Source: Gemmatimonadota bacterium (GTDB taxonomy: Bacteria > Gemmatimonadota > Gemmatimonadetes > Palauibacterales > Palauibacteraceae). Taken from it: a DNA stretch of 34,200 bases. Positions 17,653 to 25,965 of the stretch are shown here, piece by piece (position 1 is the first letter of the stretch; every line of letters starts with the position of its first letter). The position numbers were made by a program, and so were the translations under genes. Where the stretch lies: the NCBI GenBank assembly GCA_029861425.1, contig JAOTZH010000016.1:1-34200 (forward strand), in the 5' to 3' direction. The notes under the pieces were generated by a model that saw only the letters and a list, made by a program, of their open reading frames with translations, did no database searches and was not told the origin of the DNA.

Positions 17653-18840
17653 CTACGGCAGGTCGTACTTCTCGAGGAACTGCTGATCGAACTCGTCGAT
17701 TCGGGCGGTATAAAGCGTTCCGTTTCCGAATCCAATCAGGATCCGGTCATCGGGCAGGCTGACAGTCTTCACATGCTCGCCGAGCGTGTTGAAGACGTCG
17801 TAGAACGACGCCTCACCCGCCGGCATGCTTCGACGCACCCAGCCGTTCCCCGCCGAGTCGATGCGGATCCGGCCGTTCGTGAACGGGGGCTTGGTGTCGG
17901 GCCACGGCTGACGTTCCAGATCGGCCCGATCCCCGGCGGAGCGTCCCATCTGCATCCGCCGCTGGCCGTTCTGGACCGACACGGAGATCTGAATGCCGCC
18001 GTTCCGCGCGCGCTCGTCGTCCCACTCCTGCTTCTCGTCGCCGCCGATTCGGACCGGCCGGTAGTCGATCGGGTCACCGGTCCGGCTGGAACCGCTCGCC
18101 CGCACGTACTCGACGGAATAGTCGCCCACGCGAGCGATGTAGATGCTGCCGTCGCGCGCGACGCCCCACGTATCGGCCTTCCCCATCGGGACCTGCTGGA
18201 CGCTCACGCTCTGGTTGTTGGCGCCGCCCGACTCCTGGACGGTCATCTCGGGCGCACGAACCATGGTCACGATCTCGGGCTCGCCGACGGCGAGATCGAC
18301 GCGGTATACCTCGATCGTGTCGCGGGCTCCCCCGGGGCCGTACGCACTGCCCTGGAAGTAGACATTGCCGGCGTCATCCGTGCCGCGCGGGATCGCCATC
18401 ATCATCCCGCCGAGTCCCCCGCCACCGCTCGGTAGCACGATCGGCGTGTCCTCCCCCAGCGTGCCGTCCGCCTCCACGACCGTGAGTCGCGCGTTGCCGA
18501 GATCGACGAGGAGCGACCGGTCGCCACCGATAGGCCAGATGCCGTCCGGCTGCCTGTACTCGCCCGGCCCCTCGCCTTCACGCCCGATCTTCTCCATCCC
18601 TCCGAGAGAAGGGTCGAGCTTCACGAGCATCCCGCCGAGTGGATCGGCGACGAGGACGGAACCGTCGGACAGCTCCCGGACGCCCGAGATCAAACCGAAG
18701 GCTTCGGCCTGTGTGGCCACCGGTTGCCCGAGGGTCTCCTGTGCCGCGCCCGCGGCGGGGCCCAGGGTGGAAGCCGGAGATCCGAACAGCGCGAAGAGCG
18801 CCAGCGTCCCGGTCGTCGTTAGCAGATCTTTCTTCCTCAT
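17653..18840 (-). CDS. Secreted 6-bladed beta-propeller (NHL-like) protein, paralog A
   Basis: Signal peptide; GVRELSDGSVLVADPLGG, IGREGEGPGEYRQPDGIWPIGGDRSLLVDLGNARL; ends FDQQFLEKYDLP. Confidence 0.82.
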   Translation of the reverse strand: MRKKDLLTTTGTLALFALFGSPASTLGPAAGAAQETLGQPVATQAEAFGLISGVRELSDGSVLVADPLGGMLVKLDPSLGGMEKIGREGEGPGEYRQPDGIWPIGGDRSLLVDLGNARLTVVEADGTLGEDTPIVLPSGGGGLGGMMMAIPRGTDDAGNVYFQGSAYGPGGARDTIEVYRVDLAVGEPEIVTMVRAPEMTVQESGGANNQSVSVQQVPMGKADTWGVARDGSIYIARVGDYSVEYVRASGSSRTGDPIDYRPVRIGGDEKQEWDDERARNGGIQISVSVQNGQRRMQMGRSAGDRADLERQPWPDTKPPFTNGRIRIDSAGNGWVRRSMPAGEASFYDVFNTLGEHVKTVSLPDDRILIGFGNGTLYTARIDEFDQQFLEKYDLP

Positions 18841-18908
18841 ATCGTCTCGTCTCCGAATACCTGAAGTTCATCCAGCGTACGACTCTCGGGCGATCCTACG
18901 GGCGCCGT

Positions 18909-18926
18909 CTTAAGAACGGGTTAAGG
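18909..18926 (-). promoter_or_regulatory. CCTTAACCCGTTCTTAAG element (11-bp CTTAA direct repeat) upstream of propeller A
   Basis: On the minus strand 68 nt upstream of the ATG at 18840; shared with 20192..20209. It overlaps the stop codon of the preceding gene. Confidence 0.6.
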
Positions 18927-20123
18927 CAGCGCGTACTTCTCCAGAAACTGCTGGTCGAACTCGTCGAAGCGGGCCACGTAGACCGCGGACTCGCCGAACG
19001 AGACGAGGGTCCGGTTCGGGGGCAGCCGGACGGTCCGGAGATGGCCGCCACTCTCGTCGAACACGTCGAACGTCGCGGGCTCGCCGGCCTCCATGCTGCG
19101 TCGGACCCAGGCCTGCCCCTCCGAGTCGACACGAATCGACCCCTGAAACGGGGGCTTGACCTCGGGCCAGGTGTACCCGTCGATCTCGCGCCGGCCACCG
19201 GATGAGCGACTCATCTGGGTGCGGCGACCCCCGTCGCCTCCGAGTGCGATATCGACCATTACGCCGCCGTTTCTCGACCGCTCGGCCACGAACTCCTCTT
19301 TCTCCGCCCGCCCGATTCGGACCCGGTCGAGGTCGCGCCGCGGGCCGCGGACGCTCGAGCCATCGGGACTCACGACCTCGATCGAGGCGTCGCCGACGCG
19401 CCCGATGAAGATCTTCCCGTCGGGTGTCGCGCCCCATACATCCACGGGACTCATGGGCACCAGAGAGATGCTCATGTTTCCCCCACCGCCCGAAGACGTG
19501 GTGACGTCCTGGGCCTTCAGCGTGGCGACCTGAACCGGATCGCCGGTCTTCGGGTCGAGTCGGAAGAGCTCTACGCTGTCACGCGGCCCGGCGCGGCTCA
19601 TCGCCCGACCGGTGAAGTAGACGTGCCCTAAGCCATCCGACCCACCGGGGATCGCCAGCATCATCCCGCCCATCGGATCGTCGCCCTGCCCGCTCGAACG
19701 GACGATCGGGCTTCCCTCGCCAATGTGCCCGTCGCCTCCGACCTCCAGCAGGCGGGCGTTCCCCAGATCGACGACCAGCGACCGATCGCCGTCGATCGGC
19801 CAGATCGAATCGGGCTGCCGGTATTCTCCCGGCCCCTCGCCCTCCGATCCCACGACCTCCATCGCACCGAGATCGGCGGTCAGACGGAAGAGCGAGCCCC
19901 CGAGCGGGTCCGCGACGAGCACCGAGCCGTCCGACAGCTCCCGCACGCCACCGATCATCCCGAAGGCCTCCGGCTGGGCGGCCACAGGCCCCTCGAGCGT
20001 TACCGTCTGCGCGGAAGCCTGCGCTGTCCACCCAAGAGCCACCGCTGCGGCCGTCACGACCAGCGTGCTCGCTCCCGACACCCTCCGTGCCGCCCGGTGC
20101 CCCGAATCCCCATATGCCTGCAT
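18921..20123 (-). CDS. Secreted 6-bladed beta-propeller protein, paralog B
   Basis: MQAYGDSGHRAARRVSGASTLVVTAAAVALGWTAQASA signal; GVRELSDGSVLVADPLGGSLFRL, GSEGEGPGEYRQPDSIWPIDGDRSLVVDLGNARLLEV; ends FDQQFLEKYALP. Clear paralog of 17653..18840. Start 20123 preferred over 20162. Confidence 0.85.
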   Translation of the reverse strand: MQAYGDSGHRAARRVSGASTLVVTAAAVALGWTAQASAQTVTLEGPVAAQPEAFGMIGGVRELSDGSVLVADPLGGSLFRLTADLGAMEVVGSEGEGPGEYRQPDSIWPIDGDRSLVVDLGNARLLEVGGDGHIGEGSPIVRSSGQGDDPMGGMMLAIPGGSDGLGHVYFTGRAMSRAGPRDSVELFRLDPKTGDPVQVATLKAQDVTTSSGGGGNMSISLVPMSPVDVWGATPDGKIFIGRVGDASIEVVSPDGSSVRGPRRDLDRVRIGRAEKEEFVAERSRNGGVMVDIALGGDGGRRTQMSRSSGGRREIDGYTWPEVKPPFQGSIRVDSEGQAWVRRSMEAGEPATFDVFDESGGHLRTVRLPPNRTLVSFGESAVYVARFDEFDQQFLEKYALP

Positions 20124-20191
20124 ATGTTCTCTCCGCGATCTCGTTCGACGTCCCGATCCCAACCTCGTACTCGAGAGCGTACGTGCGGGTT

Positions 20192-20209
20192 CTTAAGGGC
20201 GGGTTAAGG
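20192..20209 (-). promoter_or_regulatory. CCTTAACCCGCCCTTAAG element (11-bp CTTAA direct repeat) upstream of propeller B
   Basis: 68 nt upstream of the ATG at 20123, within the divergent gap shared with the response regulator gene. Confidence 0.6.
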
Positions 20210-20215
20210 GATGGC

Positions 20216-20232
20216 TTCACGAGATCTTCATA
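20216..20232 (+). promoter_or_regulatory. Direct repeat TTCACG-N5-TTCATA (11-bp period), candidate operator
   Basis: TTCACGAGATCTTCATA, 24 nt before the response-regulator ORF start; same pattern as 12064..12080. Confidence 0.3.
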
Positions 20233-20256
20233 CGAGACCGTGACGTTCCGTACCCT

Positions 20257-20997
20257 ATGAGCATGAGCACGAGCGTGAAGTCCCCGAACCAGACAACGGC
20301 ATCCGACAAGCCCGCGCCGGCTAAGATCCTGGTCGTCGAAGACGACGGGAAGACGGCCGATCTCGTCGCGCTGTACATGCGGCACGCGGGTCACAAGGCC
20401 ACCGTGGCGACGTCGGGGGCGCGCGGGCTGGAGCTCGCGACGGACGGCGGGTTCGATCTGCTCATTCTCGACGTGATGCTCCCGGGAGCCAGCGGCCTCG
20501 AGATCTGCGAGGCGGTCCGGCGGCAAGCCGCGACACCGATCATCCTGCTGACCGCGCGCACCCTCGAGGACCAGAAGATCGAGGGACTCGACCTCGGTGC
20601 GGACGACTACGTGACGAAGCCCTTCAGTCCGCGCGAGCTCGTGGCCAGGGTCCACGCGCTTCTTCGACGGGCCCCGCCGGGAGCGGGCGAGGTCGTTCGC
20701 GCCGGCAAGATCGTGCTAGATCTGGAGCGACGGGCCAGCGAGATCGCGGGGCAGGCGATCGATCTGACCCCGAGCGAGTTCGAGATCCTCCTGGCTCTCG
20801 CGAACCGGCCGGGGCGGGTGTTGTCGCGCGGGCAGTTGCTCGATCGGCTTCCGACGCGCGGCGAGACGGCGCTGGACCGCACGATCGACGTCCACATCCG
20901 GAATCTCCGCAGGAAGCTCTCCGTTTCACCGAACGGGGCCGAGCACATCGAGACCGTGTTCGGCACGGGATACCGTCTCCGGACCGATTTTCGATGA
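20257..20997 (+). CDS. OmpR/PhoB-family two-component response regulator
   Basis: Receiver domain KILVVEDDGKTADLV, LLILDVMLPG, LTAR, DDYVTKPFSPRELVARV; winged-helix LTPSEFEILLALANRPGRVLSR...TIDVHIRNLRRKL...VFGTGYRL. Confidence 0.97.
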   Translation: MSMSTSVKSPNQTTASDKPAPAKILVVEDDGKTADLVALYMRHAGHKATVATSGARGLELATDGGFDLLILDVMLPGASGLEICEAVRRQAATPIILLTARTLEDQKIEGLDLGADDYVTKPFSPRELVARVHALLRRAPPGAGEVVRAGKIVLDLERRASEIAGQAIDLTPSEFEILLALANRPGRVLSRGQLLDRLPTRGETALDRTIDVHIRNLRRKLSVSPNGAEHIETVFGTGYRLRTDFR

Positions 20998-22562
20998 TCC
21001 GCTCGCTCCGGTTCCGCTTCTTCATGATCGTCTGGCCCCTGGTCGTCGCGGCCGTGGTCGGGGTGGGCTGGTACTTCGGGCGCTCGACGCGCGTCGCGTT
21101 GCACCAGGAGATGCGCGTGGCCGCCGCTTTCGACGTGGCAGACCTCGCCCTGGGCGACAGTGTGACCCTCATCCTGTCCGCTCAGCCGACCCCCGAGCCC
21201 GACGAGTTGCTCGGGAGCCTGATGGGACTCGTCGACGTAGCGGAGATGGCGGGCTTCCCGGCGCCGCGCATCGTCATCCTCGACGCGACGGGTCGGCTCG
21301 AGGCGACGACCGACCCCGAGCTCGAAGACGCCACGTACGAGCTCGACGGAGAAGTCCTCCACTTCCACCGGGAGTTCGAAGAGCGCGGCGGCAATATCGA
21401 GATGCGGCTGCGTGGGGACGACGTACGGATCCCGGAGGGATTCCGATTCGTGGATGGGGTGGAGCCGGAAGAGCCCGTGCGCCTCTTCCTCGTCCCCCGC
21501 CCCGAGATCGGCATGGGTCCGCGAGGCCTGAACGTCCGTCTGGGGGAAGAGGAGTTCGGGAGCGCGGAGCTCAACGAGACGATCGACGAGTTCCAGGCGG
21601 ACGAGTTTCTGGACCGTACCAACCGGACGATCCTGACCGGCGTGCTGCTCGCGAGCGTCATCGCGGCTCTCGCGACGCTGCTTCTGGCCAGCCCGGTGGT
21701 GGGACGCGCGGGACGCCTCGCCACCGCGGCCCGGCAGATCCGCGAGGGTGACCTCAAGGCGCGTGTGCCGGCGACGTCCGGCGACGAGCTTGGCGACGTC
21801 GAGTCGGCGTTCAACGAGATGGCCGAGGCGCTGGAGAGCAGCGAGGAGCTCAAGCGCCGTCTGGTGAGCGATGCGGCTCATGAGCTCCGGACCCCGCTGA
21901 CGAATCTGGTGGGGACGCTGGAGGCGGTCGAGGACGGACTTCGCGAAGCGGACGAACCGACGATGGCGTCGCTCCGCGAGGAAGTCGCGCTGCTCGAGCG
22001 ACTCGTGGCGGATCTGCAGGAGATCGCGGTCGCCGATGCGGGGGCTCTCACGCTCGATCTTGAGGAGGTGGATCTCTTCGCCGCGGCCGAGAGCGCGATC
22101 GAGGCGATCGGGGCTACGGCCGAGTCGGCGAACGTGAAGATCCACCTGCAGGGTGATGGCGTTCCAGCGCACTTCGTGAAGCGGGACGAGGACGCGGAGT
22201 ATGTCGTGGTCGCCGACCGCCGGCGCCTCGCCCAGGTCTTCCGAAACCTGCTGCGAAACGCCGTCACCCACTCGCCCCCGGGCACCGAGGTCCGGGTCCG
22301 GCTGTCGAGCCGCGGGCAGAATCTCGACGTGGCCGTCCAGGATCAGGGTCCGGGGATCCCCGCGAAACACCTGGACCTCATCTGGGAGAGGTTCTACCGG
22401 GTCGAGGACGCGCGCGACCGGCAGAGCGGCGGCATGGGGCTCGGACTGGCGATCGTCAAGCGCCTCGTCGAGGCGCAGGGCGGACGCGTCTGGGCGGAGA
22501 GCCGGCCCGAAGAGGGCGCGACGTTTCACTTCACGCTCCCGGCGGTCGCCGTCGGCGAGTGA
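20994..22562 (+). CDS. Membrane sensor histidine kinase (HAMP, HisKA, HATPase_c)
   Basis: Overlaps the RR stop (ATGA). Two TM segments flank a periplasmic domain; SDAAHELRTPLTNL H-box, FRNLLRNAVTHSPPG N-box, DQGPGIP, GGMGLGLAIVKRLVEAQGG. Confidence 0.96.
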   Translation: MIRSLRFRFFMIVWPLVVAAVVGVGWYFGRSTRVALHQEMRVAAAFDVADLALGDSVTLILSAQPTPEPDELLGSLMGLVDVAEMAGFPAPRIVILDATGRLEATTDPELEDATYELDGEVLHFHREFEERGGNIEMRLRGDDVRIPEGFRFVDGVEPEEPVRLFLVPRPEIGMGPRGLNVRLGEEEFGSAELNETIDEFQADEFLDRTNRTILTGVLLASVIAALATLLLASPVVGRAGRLATAARQIREGDLKARVPATSGDELGDVESAFNEMAEALESSEELKRRLVSDAAHELRTPLTNLVGTLEAVEDGLREADEPTMASLREEVALLERLVADLQEIAVADAGALTLDLEEVDLFAAAESAIEAIGATAESANVKIHLQGDGVPAHFVKRDEDAEYVVVADRRRLAQVFRNLLRNAVTHSPPGTEVRVRLSSRGQNLDVAVQDQGPGIPAKHLDLIWERFYRVEDARDRQSGGMGLGLAIVKRLVEAQGGRVWAESRPEEGATFHFTLPAVAVGE

Positions 22563-22728
22563 TCCGGGCCGGGCCCCGCGGGCGCGAAGTGGAGTCTCCG
22601 CTCCCGCGACCTCGGAACTTGACCGGGTCCGACCCCGAAGCGAACGTTCAGGCACAATTGTGAGACGGGGATGGGCCCCGTGTTCACTCCGAATCAGCAC
22701 CCAGCACCCTCGCTGGCGCGGACCCGCA

Positions 22729-22754
22729 GGGCTTGAAGAAGCCCCGAAGGGCTT
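22729..22754 (+). other. Alternative hairpins in the leader of the HEAT-repeat gene
   Basis: GGGCTT (22729-22734), AAGCCC (22739-22744), GGGCTT (22749-22754): the middle segment can pair with either flank. Confidence 0.3.
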
Positions 22755-22894
22755 TCGCGGACCGCGGGGGGCGTTGTTGGTTCATGGAGAGAGCGCGAGG
22801 CCCTTTGTGTTTCGGCCCGTGCCGGCGGCGCGTTGAGCGCCCTTCCCGGTCTCGCGCTCCCGACCGGCCTGACGCGGCCAGGGAGAGATGAGAG

Positions 22895-23527
22895 ATGGAA
22901 CAGAAGGAAGCGGTCGAACTCAGCGAGACGCAGGAGGAGGGCCTGTGCGGCACCCCTGGTCTCGAAGCCGGCCACGCCGAGGTGCTGAACCGCATGGTCA
23001 ACGCACAGCCGATCTTCCGCCCCGACGCCACGTCAGAGGAACTGGTGGCGGAGTTCGCCAACGGAGCGAACCGGATGCCGGCGTTCCTGAGCCTCTACAG
23101 CCGGGGCGAGGAGGCGCTGCCCGCCATCCGTGACGGCCTCGGCCACGCCAACTGGCAGGTCCGGAAGTGGTGCGCCCTCTTCATCGACAACTTCGCCGAC
23201 GCCGAGACGCTCCACGCTCTGGTCCCGCTGCTACGAGATCCCAAGGCTGCGGTCCGCACGTGGGCCGTCCACTCGCTTTCGTGCGAGAGCTGCAAGGACG
23301 GTCCGAACCCGATCGACGCGATCCCGCTCCTGCTCGAGCGGATCGAGATGGACGAGAGCATCAAGGTGCGCCGCCAGGCGGTCGCCATGCTCGCGCACCA
23401 TCGAAGCCCTGACGCGAGGGTCCTGCCGGTATTCAAGCAGATCCTCGCCGAAGAGGACGATCGGAAGCTCAAGCTCCACGCCGAGCAGGGCGTGAAGCGC
23501 TACGCGGAGCTCGGACTCCGCGGATAG
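22895..23527 (+). CDS. HEAT-repeat domain protein
   Basis: 210 aa, RBS GGAGAG. Helical repeats ALPAIRDGLGHANWQVRKWCALFIDNFADAETLHALVPLLRDPKAAVRTWAVHSLSCESC...IKVRRQAVAMLAHH. Confidence 0.85.
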   Translation: MEQKEAVELSETQEEGLCGTPGLEAGHAEVLNRMVNAQPIFRPDATSEELVAEFANGANRMPAFLSLYSRGEEALPAIRDGLGHANWQVRKWCALFIDNFADAETLHALVPLLRDPKAAVRTWAVHSLSCESCKDGPNPIDAIPLLLERIEMDESIKVRRQAVAMLAHHRSPDARVLPVFKQILAEEDDRKLKLHAEQGVKRYAELGLRG

Positions 23528-23534
23528 CTCGCGG

Positions 23535-23562
23535 GCGGGGCGACCCGGTGTGGCCGCCCCGC
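23535..23562 (+). terminator. Strong GC hairpin, candidate terminator after the HEAT-repeat gene
   Basis: GCGGGGCG-(12 nt)-CGCCCCGC perfect 8-bp stem, 8 nt after the stop codon. No U-tract. Confidence 0.5.
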
Positions 23563-23608
23563 ACAGCGCGAATGACGGAGGGGTCCCGATGACGACGACC
23601 CGACAGAC

Positions 23609-24946
23609 GTGAGCGCCCCTCGACTCGAGCGGGCGATCCGTTTGCCGCACGCGACCGCGCTGGTCGTCGGCACGATCATCGGGGTGGCCATCTTCGTCCA
23701 GCCGGCCGAGGTGACGGGGCAGATTCCGTCGCTGTGGGGCGCTCTTCTGGTCTGGCTCATCGCCGGCATCCTTACACTCCTCGGCGCGATCGTCACAGCT
23801 GAACTCGCATCCATAAATGACGATACAGGCGGCGTTTACGTATTCTTACGCGAAGCGTTTTCACCCCTCATGGGCTTCCTGTGGGGCTGGGCGATGTTCT
23901 GGACGATGCACACGGGCATCATCGCCGCCATCAGCGTCGCCTTCGCGCGGTACGTGGGGTGGTTTCTGCCCCTCGGCGAGACGGCGCTCAGACTCGTCGC
24001 CGTCGCGGCCATCGCGGGCTTGTCCTGGCTCAACTACACGGGCGTCCGGCAGAGCAGCCGGGTCCAGACCGCGATCACCGTGATCAAGGTGGGGGCGATC
24101 GTCCTCATGGTGGCCGTCGCGCTGGCGCTGGGCACGGCCGGCGACCCCGCCGCGACCGCGCTCGGAACAGGCGCCTCGGAGACGGGGCTACTCGGTGACG
24201 GGACCGCCACCGCCTTCCTCGCCGCCATCGGTGCCGGGCTGTTCGCGTTCGGCGGCTGGCACATGGTCACGTATTCGGCGGGCGAGACGGTCGACGCGAA
24301 GAAGACGATCCCGCGATCCGTCATTCTCGGCGTCTGTATCGTCACCGCGGCGTATCTGCTTTTGAACTTCGCCTACTTCTACGTGTTGCCGCTCGAGACA
24401 GCGATGACGTCGGAGCGCATCGCGGCGGACGCGGCCGACGCGGTGCTCGGCAGTGGCGGAGCGGCGTTCATGGCCGCCCTGGTGATCGTCTCTTCCTTTG
24501 GCGCTCTCACCGGGATCATCCTCGCCGGCCCGCGCGTGTATCAGGCCATGGCCAGCCACGGGCTGTTCATCCGTTGGGCCGCGGCCCTGCACCCGGACAG
24601 AAAGACGCCGCACCGCGCGATCCTCCTCCAGGCGGTTTGGGCCTCGGTTCTCGTCATGACGGCCTCGTACCGCGCGCTCTTTACGCTCGTGATCTACACG
24701 GAGTGGATCTTTTTCGGCCTCATGGCGATCGGCCTGATCGTCCTCCGCCGCCGCCTTCCACCGGATACGCCGCTCGTTGCCCGGTGGGCGTGGCCGTGGG
24801 CGCCGGTGGTCTTCGCGTTGTGCGCTTTCGCGATCGCGATCAACGCGATCCTCGCCGACCCGGCAGACAGCGCGATGGGTCTGGGGCTCGTCCTGATCGG
24901 CGTCCCCGTGTATCTCATTGTCTCGAGGCGGAACGCCGCCGTCTGA
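23609..24946 (+). CDS. APC-superfamily amino acid permease
   Basis: GTG start; LPHATALVVGTIIGVAIFVQPAEV, GGVYVFLREAFSPLMGFLWGW, multiple TM helices. Confidence 0.92.
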   Translation: MSAPRLERAIRLPHATALVVGTIIGVAIFVQPAEVTGQIPSLWGALLVWLIAGILTLLGAIVTAELASINDDTGGVYVFLREAFSPLMGFLWGWAMFWTMHTGIIAAISVAFARYVGWFLPLGETALRLVAVAAIAGLSWLNYTGVRQSSRVQTAITVIKVGAIVLMVAVALALGTAGDPAATALGTGASETGLLGDGTATAFLAAIGAGLFAFGGWHMVTYSAGETVDAKKTIPRSVILGVCIVTAAYLLLNFAYFYVLPLETAMTSERIAADAADAVLGSGGAAFMAALVIVSSFGALTGIILAGPRVYQAMASHGLFIRWAAALHPDRKTPHRAILLQAVWASVLVMTASYRALFTLVIYTEWIFFGLMAIGLIVLRRRLPPDTPLVARWAWPWAPVVFALCAFAIAINAILADPADSAMGLGLVLIGVPVYLIVSRRNAAV

Positions 24947-24977
24947 TCCCTCAGCTCGAAGGAGTCGGGAACTCCCG

Positions 24978-25958
24978 ATGGTCATCGACTTCCACAACCA
25001 CTACTTCCCTCCCGCCTTCGTCGATGCCGTGCGCGAGGGGCCGAGCAACTTCCGGGTGACCGAGGATCCCGAGGGCAACCCCGTCCTCCATTCGCCGGGC
25101 GACTACAACGTGCTGGTGCCAGGCCACCGCGACATCGCCTACCGCACCCGGGTGCTGGATGACCACGGCGTCGATCGACAGGTCATCACGTTTACCGCTC
25201 CAGGGACGCTCATGGAGTCACCGGAAGACGGCGCCCGTCTCGCGCGAGTAGTCAACGACGGGCTCGCCGCGGCGGTTCGTGAAGGAAACGGCCGCTACCT
25301 GACCCTGGGCCATTTACCCCTCCACAACCCGACCGCGGCGGTCGAAGAGCTCGAACGGTGCATGGTGCAGCTGGGGATGCCCGGCGCGATGCTCTTCTCG
25401 AACGCCAACGGGGTCCCGCTCGCCGACGATCGCTTTCTCCCTCTCTGGGAGATGGGGGGCAAGTACGGGGCGGTGTTCTACATCCACCCGACGTATCCGG
25501 TCGGCGTCCAGGCGATGGAGCAGTTCATGTTGATGCCGGTGGTCGGTTTCCTCATGGACACGACGCTGGCCGCGGCTCACCTGGTGTACGCGGGAATCCC
25601 GGATCGTTTTCCGAATATCGACTGGGTGCTGGGACACCTCGGTGGGGCCGTGCCGTATCTGGCGGAACGGTTCGACCGCGGATACGAGGCCTTCCGCTCG
25701 AACCGGGAGTTCCTCCAGCGACCGCCGAGCCAGGTCCTGAAGGAGTTCTACTACGATACGGTGAACTTCGACCCGGCCGCGCTCCGGCTCGCCATCGAGT
25801 TCGCCGGCGTCGACCGCATCGTCGCCGGCAGCGACTATCCCCACATGATCGGCAGCATCGACAAGATGCTCGGCTCGATCCGGGGACTCGGGCTGCCGCC
25901 GGACGATGAGGCGGCGATCCTGGGAGGGAATGCGGCTCGGCTTCTCGAAGGAGCGTGA
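24978..25958 (+). CDS. Amidohydrolase-family protein (ACMSD-like)
   Basis: MVIDFHNHYFPPAFV (HxH), IHPTYPVG, DWVLGHLGGAVPYLAERFDRGY, IVAGSDYPH. Confidence 0.88.
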   Translation: MVIDFHNHYFPPAFVDAVREGPSNFRVTEDPEGNPVLHSPGDYNVLVPGHRDIAYRTRVLDDHGVDRQVITFTAPGTLMESPEDGARLARVVNDGLAAAVREGNGRYLTLGHLPLHNPTAAVEELERCMVQLGMPGAMLFSNANGVPLADDRFLPLWEMGGKYGAVFYIHPTYPVGVQAMEQFMLMPVVGFLMDTTLAAAHLVYAGIPDRFPNIDWVLGHLGGAVPYLAERFDRGYEAFRSNREFLQRPPSQVLKEFYYDTVNFDPAALRLAIEFAGVDRIVAGSDYPHMIGSIDKMLGSIRGLGLPPDDEAAILGGNAARLLEGA

Positions 25959-25965
25959 GACCCGG

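Noticed and set aside
17580-17735. N-terminal extension of the acyltransferase ORF
   Set aside because: It overlaps the 3' end of propeller A on the same strand and is Ser/Arg-rich. MSRSYRAAM at 17579 is the better start.
22653-22662. CACAATTGTG as a lac-type operator
   Set aside because: Only the core half-site resembles it, and there is no LacI-family gene in the window. Kept only as a generic palindrome.
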